Origin: a virus
DNA length: 37,397 nucleotides
Direction: 5' to 3' (one strand)
IMG/VR virus record: IMGVR_UViG_3300006810_007608
Span: 1 to 37,397 of that record
Positions 33,703-37,397 of the stretch are shown piece after piece. Every line of letters starts with the position of its first letter. Within the stretch, counting starts at the first letter, position 1. The notes under the pieces are model-generated. The model saw only the letters and a program-made list of their open reading frames with translations. It did no database searches and had not been told where the DNA came from. A program made the position numbers and the translations under genes.

Positions 33703-34087
33703 CAAACAAGAAAGTGCTATACGTAAAAAGATAGCTACATGGGTACGAAAGCAAAACGGTGTAGCTATTGTAACATCAGGTAGCATCAAAACTGCACAGG
33801 GTACGCCAGACATTCTGGCTACCGTGTGGGGTCATCGTAGTTTTAGGTGGATTACACATGCAATTGAAGTCAAAACCCCTGACGGTGAACCATCACAACT
33901 GCAGATAGCTACATTAAATGAGATGTCACGCAAAGGTTGGGTAACGTCGTTGCCCACCTCTGTAGAAGAATTTACAAAGATACACGCATACTATGATAAA
34001 CTAATTCAAAATAATTTTGACCACGCAACTGCAATATTTTTAATTTCAGGGCATTTTGGTGATGAATACGGTATATGGAGTATATGA
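33695..34087 (+). CDS. VRR-NUC domain endonuclease
   Basis: 130 residues; ATG 33695 overlaps the polymerase by 8 bases. A PD-(D/E)XK fold of the VRR-NUC type: GTPDIL (D39), a strand AIEVKTPDG with E58 and K60, and QLQIATLNEMSRKGW with a conserved Gln. Such small phage nucleases cut structured DNA junctions and commonly precede an SNF2-like helicase, as here. The stop overlaps the helicase start by one base (TGATG). Confidence 0.88.
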   Translation: MSSKQESAIRKKIATWVRKQNGVAIVTSGSIKTAQGTPDILATVWGHRSFRWITHAIEVKTPDGEPSQLQIATLNEMSRKGWVTSLPTSVEEFTKIHAYYDKLIQNNFDHATAIFLISGHFGDEYGIWSI

Positions 34088-35514
34088 TGCCAGCAATAAA
34101 TGTTAAGCTATGGAAGCACCAGCAATTGATGGTACATGAAGCACTTGAGAACATGACCTTACCCAGTGGTGGTTTCCACTACTGGTTTGCGGACTGTGGT
34201 ACAGGTAAAACCCTAGCTGCCATCGAATTGATGCGCCAGTTACATGAGCAGAAAGGGGCTAACTTCGTGTTAGTCCTAACAATCAAAGCAGGTCTCAATA
34301 GTGTATGGAGAGAGGATATTGAAACGCTCACGTCGGGATACGTGGTACACGTACTGGACAAAGGTACGTCAAAAACAAAAGCAAAGAAACTTCAAGACGC
34401 AAAGACAAAAGCGACCACCGAAAACGACAAAATTCATGTAGTGGTTGTTAACTACGAAACTGCACGCTTGCTACCGATAGAGAAGATGGGTTTCGATGTC
34501 GTGGTAGCGGATGAGTCACATAGACTATCATCACACAACAGTAAACAGTCGCTAGTGCTAGCAGAGAAGTGTAATAACATACGGTACGCTGTAGCTATGA
34601 CAGGTACAGCGTGGGCAGACCACCTTAAACAGATATACGGACAGTTTCGGTTCTTAGACCCTGTAGTGTACAACGGTAACAAGCATACAGGTAGTAGACT
34701 GTTCGGACACTGGAAGGAGTTCCTACATAACTATTGTAACTACTATGAACGGGATAATATCCCTATCATCACAGGGTACAAGAACGTACCTGAGCTTATC
34801 GGTAAGGTTAGTCCGTACATAACACGTGTTAAGCGAGAAGATGTTATAGACTTGCCCCCTATACATCATATACGTAGACCGTTTACCTTAACTAAGTTCC
34901 TACGTACATACTACGAACAGATTAAGAACGAGAAGGTAGCACGTATAGATGACGATGTAGTGATGGCTCAGTACGAGATGACCCTACGGCATAGGCTACA
35001 TCAGCTTACACGTGGTTGGTATGTATCCTACCCTGATGAAGATGTAAGTAGACTACAAGGTAGCGGTAGCGACCTAGCTGTACAAACTACGGTAGACCTA
35101 CTTGAGGAGCTAGGTAGCGAACCTGTAGTTATCTTTACATCGTACAAAGAAGATGTACGTATACTAGACGAGGCTATACATAAGAAGTACAAGGTACACC
35201 CTACCCTACTTACAGGGGACGTAGACCAACATGAACTGTTCATGCAAGGTAAGTCCGATATACTTATAGCTAACCTACAGGCAGGTAGTACAGGGGTACG
35301 TCTACATAGAGCTAGGTACGTTATATTCTATGGACTTAGCCCCAGTACCGCACGTACAAACTACCTACAGGCTATAGACCGTGTACACCGTAAAGGGGTA
35401 CAGGGTACGGTACATGTATACTACATTGTAGGTGAAGGTACTATAGATGAAGATGCATATAAGTTACTAAGTAGCAAAGAAGCAAGAGACTTGAAAGGTC
35501 AGGCACTACTATGA
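34087..35514 (+). CDS. SNF2-like / SF2 helicase
   Basis: 475 residues from ATG 34087 (GGAG 6 bases upstream; ATG 34084 is too close). Motifs: a Q-like KLWKHQ, Walker A ADCGTGKT (K41), DESH (142-145), TGT motif III near residue 176, and C-terminal AGSTGVRLHRARYVI with AIDRVHRKG (motifs V-VI, arginine finger region). It is of SNF2-related SF2 type and probably remodels or unwinds DNA with the VRR-NUC nuclease. Codon choice (CTA leucine, GTA valine) matches the primase-helicase at 1415. Stop overlaps the next start by ATGA. Confidence 0.88.
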   Translation: MPAINVKLWKHQQLMVHEALENMTLPSGGFHYWFADCGTGKTLAAIELMRQLHEQKGANFVLVLTIKAGLNSVWREDIETLTSGYVVHVLDKGTSKTKAKKLQDAKTKATTENDKIHVVVVNYETARLLPIEKMGFDVVVADESHRLSSHNSKQSLVLAEKCNNIRYAVAMTGTAWADHLKQIYGQFRFLDPVVYNGNKHTGSRLFGHWKEFLHNYCNYYERDNIPIITGYKNVPELIGKVSPYITRVKREDVIDLPPIHHIRRPFTLTKFLRTYYEQIKNEKVARIDDDVVMAQYEMTLRHRLHQLTRGWYVSYPDEDVSRLQGSGSDLAVQTTVDLLEELGSEPVVIFTSYKEDVRILDEAIHKKYKVHPTLLTGDVDQHELFMQGKSDILIANLQAGSTGVRLHRARYVIFYGLSPSTARTNYLQAIDRVHRKGVQGTVHVYYIVGEGTIDEDAYKLLSSKEARDLKGQALL

Positions 35515-36797
35515 CAAACTACCAACGTTTTACTAGAGAAGAATGGCTACAAGTAGTTAATGCGACTAAGGATGAGTATATTAAAAGTCTAGGGGGTAAA
35601 CCTACTAGGCGTAAGGTAAGCAACAACATTCCCGATAACCATCAACTAGATGCCTTAACCCGTATAGCTATCATTATGCTACTGGTAGTGTCTACCTTTG
35701 GTGTGTTCAAATTAGGCATGACGGCTTATCCCCTAGCGGAAAGTCTCGTGGAGTCAAATTTGCATATCCCCTTGCCCCCTATGATAGAAGTTTTGTTTAA
35801 GGTTTCCGTAATAACATCTGCGGCATTAGGTGGGGTATATGGTATGATATACTTCAAGCTAGTATCTGAAAGTTCTAGTACAAAACGTAAGATAGATGCT
35901 AGTAAACGTATGAAAAAGTATGAGGTAGCGTGGTGGTCTCCACGTCTACCCATATTCCTAGTGTATGCTACCATCACTATCATGTTTATTGTATCCAATA
36001 CAGCAAACAAAACCGTATTCGATTGGTTCTTTAACAACACTATTGTACTGATGGAGCTTGCGTTATCCTACCCTATAGCGTTGTGGATGTCTAAGCGACA
36101 AGCCCGTAGAGAGGTAGTAGGGATTGCCTTAACACAAGCACTGGATGAGTACGACAATCTAGTAAAGAACTACGAGACTAACCCACAATACCTACGTTTG
36201 CTGTTCCAAAACGCTAGTGAAGCATTTTTCAATCTACGGGCTAGTAATCGTACATATCCTAACCGTGAACTGCGTAACGATGACACAGGCAAAGTTGAGG
36301 AAATTATTGCTGATGAGTTCCGTCGCATGAACGCAGGGGTATCTTTCAGTGAGAAAGTGATTGCCAATACTTTCGTGCAATCTAAAAACGTGAGTAACCT
36401 GCAGAAGCAATTGAAAGTTTATCAAAATTCGGGGGAGGGTTGGGAATCTAAAGTTATAAATAGTGTCAGTAACACTGATAAAAAACATAGTTATAATTTG
36501 GGTAGAGGGGAAAATATATACACGGAAAATTCTACATCTCTATATCGCGCAGGTGCGGGCGCAGGGGAAACCCCATCCCATCCCGAGCAGGCGGGCGACG
36601 GAGACCGCCGTCGGCTCTCGGCGGGGCGCGTACCCCCGTCTGGTGACTATTGGACAGCAGATACATTATACGCGGATTTGCTGATGTCGCAAGCCCCAAA
36701 ATCCATAAATGAAAAATACATAAATGAGGTGTATGCTGGCGGGCATAGGGCAAGAGAGGTTTGGCGCAAATCGGTTCGCGACCAATGGAATAGCTAA
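35511..36797 (+). CDS. Four-TM membrane protein with a large C-terminal domain
   Basis: 428 residues. Hydrophobic segments at about 51-70, 95-115, 146-163 and 172-193 predict four membrane helices. The following half is soluble and charged with coiled-coil character (TQALDEYDNLVKNYETNP). Residues about 346-378 are coded by a GC-rich island (36546-36642) far from the base composition of the gene. No known family is recognised. It is an early gene by position; membrane attachment of replication and superinfection exclusion are both possible. ATG 35511 is fixed by the ATGA overlap. Confidence 0.7.
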   Translation: MTNYQRFTREEWLQVVNATKDEYIKSLGGKPTRRKVSNNIPDNHQLDALTRIAIIMLLVVSTFGVFKLGMTAYPLAESLVESNLHIPLPPMIEVLFKVSVITSAALGGVYGMIYFKLVSESSSTKRKIDASKRMKKYEVAWWSPRLPIFLVYATITIMFIVSNTANKTVFDWFFNNTIVLMELALSYPIALWMSKRQARREVVGIALTQALDEYDNLVKNYETNPQYLRLLFQNASEAFFNLRASNRTYPNRELRNDDTGKVEEIIADEFRRMNAGVSFSEKVIANTFVQSKNVSNLQKQLKVYQNSGEGWESKVINSVSNTDKKHSYNLGRGENIYTENSTSLYRAGAGAGETPSHPEQAGDGDRRRLSAGRVPPSGDYWTADTLYADLLMSQAPKSINEKYINEVYAGGHRAREVWRKSVRDQWNS

Positions 36798-36832
36798 GGG
36801 GATTATGAGTATAAGATTAACGTAAGATAAGT

Positions 36833-36866
36833 AACAGGTGTTCAGTGTTGACACCTGTTTTTATTT
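36833..36866 (+). terminator. Intrinsic terminator overlapping the next promoter
   Basis: AACAGGTGT 36833-36841 pairs with ACACCTGTT 36851-36859, 9-base loop, then TTTTATTTT. The -35 TTGACA (36848-36853) of the following promoter lies in the loop and 3' arm. Confidence 0.8.
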
Positions 36867-36876
36867 TCGGTACTAT
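36848..36876 (+). promoter_or_regulatory. Promoter of the gene at 36942
   Basis: TTGACA 36848-36853, 17-base spacer, TACTAT 36871-36876. The leader contains the hairpin GGCAA/TTGCC (36892-36903) and the SD AAAGGA. Confidence 0.65.
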
Positions 36877-36941
36877 GTTGTCATATCGCAACGGCAAAAT
36901 TGCCAGCGACAATTATTTTATCACATGAAAGGATTTACCTA

Positions 36942-37238
36942 ATGTACGAAACCACTTGGGCGTTAAAAGCGATTTTGGTAACATTAACAGAAGATACTGC
37001 TGTACGTGACTATATTAAGAACACCGACAGCGTACCGCGTTTGCAATCGTTGCTTGCTCTTTACTACCATAATTTAGCAACGGGCGGGTCTCTATGGAAA
37101 GGGGCTAAAATCCCTAGTGATGCGTTGGTATTTACCAGTACCTTTATCCGTATTGTCCCTAAAGATTTTTACAATGAAAGCCCCCGTGACAATAGCTTGG
37201 TTGTAGAACATTTGGAACGGGTTTTCATTTTCGGATAA
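36942..37238 (+). CDS. Hypothetical protein, 98 aa
   Basis: 98 residues from ATG 36942; AAAGGA precedes it, while the in-frame start at 36900 is inside the leader hairpin. Helical at the start (TWALKAILVTLTEDTAVRDY), then a beta-like end. No motif or membrane helix seen. It has its own promoter and is followed by another promoter at 37258, so it is a single-gene unit. Unknown function. Confidence 0.65.
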   Translation: MYETTWALKAILVTLTEDTAVRDYIKNTDSVPRLQSLLALYYHNLATGGSLWKGAKIPSDALVFTSTFIRIVPKDFYNESPRDNSLVVEHLERVFIFG

Positions 37239-37257
37239 TGAGTTTTCAAATTTGGTG

Positions 37258-37286
37258 TTGACAACATTTTCAATACCCATTACAAT
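37258..37286 (+). promoter_or_regulatory. Promoter reading out of the window end
   Basis: TTGACA 37258-37263, 17-base spacer, TACAAT 37281-37286. The 97-base leader has CGCACC (37316-37321) able to pair with GGTGCG (37362-37367) before ATG 37384. Confidence 0.7.
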
Positions 37287-37383
37287 ACACACAATTAACA
37301 ATTTAAGCATACAGCGCACCCCAAACTTGTTTACAATCGTAGTTTTATTGTATCTAACAGGTGCGGGGTTGTGCAAGACCCAA

Positions 37384-37397
37384 ATGAAAGGATTTAC
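37384..37397 (+). CDS. 5' end of a gene cut by the window end (in phase with bases 1-130)
   Basis: ATG AAA GGA TTT AC runs off the window. Read on into base 1 of the window it gives ACC TAC CGC, in phase with the open frame that ends at 130. The same bases also occur as an SD region before the gene at 36942, so they could instead be the SD of a gene starting just past the window. Confidence 0.4.

Noticed and set aside
36546-36642. Insertion sequence or intein in the membrane protein gene
   Set aside because: Too short, no transposase, no terminal repeats or target duplication seen, and no intein motifs.
1-37397. Global reassignment of TAA as a sense codon
   Set aside because: TAA ends many clear genes (ThyX, TerL, portal, scaffold), often at coupled TAATG junctions.

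Overview
The window is a tailed double-stranded DNA phage genome of siphovirus type. It has a long tape-measure gene, a frameshifted tail-assembly chaperone pair, no contractile sheath and no integrase or repressor that I recognise. Every gene I support is on the + strand, packed with 1-8 nt overlaps (ATGA, TAATG) or short gaps. Base composition is AT-leaning and Shine-Dalgarno (SD) sites are clear. The host cannot be named from the sequence. The site GATC is almost absent (I count about nine).

Layout. 1-210: end of a small ORF plus a 26-codon ORF. 211-504: an extended -10 promoter inside a perfect palindrome, a structured untranslated RNA and an intrinsic terminator. 505-7078: replication and nucleotide genes (PP-loop/PAPS-reductase-like protein, primase-polymerase fused to an SF2 helicase, two unknowns, MazZ-like dATP/dGTP diphosphohydrolase, ThyX). 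7150-15832: terminase small and large subunits, portal, a structured leader, scaffold-like protein, major capsid, head-tail connectors, tail tube. 15907-25784: tail chaperones, tape measure, distal tail and fibre-like proteins. 25864-28164: small membrane proteins and a metallophosphoesterase, probably the lysis region, with no recognisable endolysin. 28326-36797: Cas4/RecB-like nuclease, Sak4-like ATPase, SSB-like protein, family A DNA polymerase, VRR-NUC nuclease, SNF2-like helicase, a four-helix membrane protein. 36942-37397: a small gene and the start of another.

The last bases open a reading frame (ATG AAA GGA TTT AC) that continues in phase into base 1 and runs to the stop at 128-130. 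The replication genes at the two ends would then be contiguous. The window is therefore plausibly one complete circular or circularly permuted genome of about 37.4 kb.

The most unusual feature is a run of interrupted morphogenesis genes: major capsid (a -1 shift plus an in-frame TAA), tail tube (in-frame TAA), tail chaperone (classical A AAA AAC slippery site) and tape measure (-1 shift at a T5 tract). The chaperone shift is normal phage biology. The others are either novel recoding or sequence errors, and the reads would decide. Other points of interest are the palindrome-controlled structured RNA at 218-479, a three-way-junction leader before the head genes, terminators overlapping promoters, a Pol A with HDA instead of HDE in motif C beside a MazZ-like enzyme, and a GC-rich island in one membrane protein gene.
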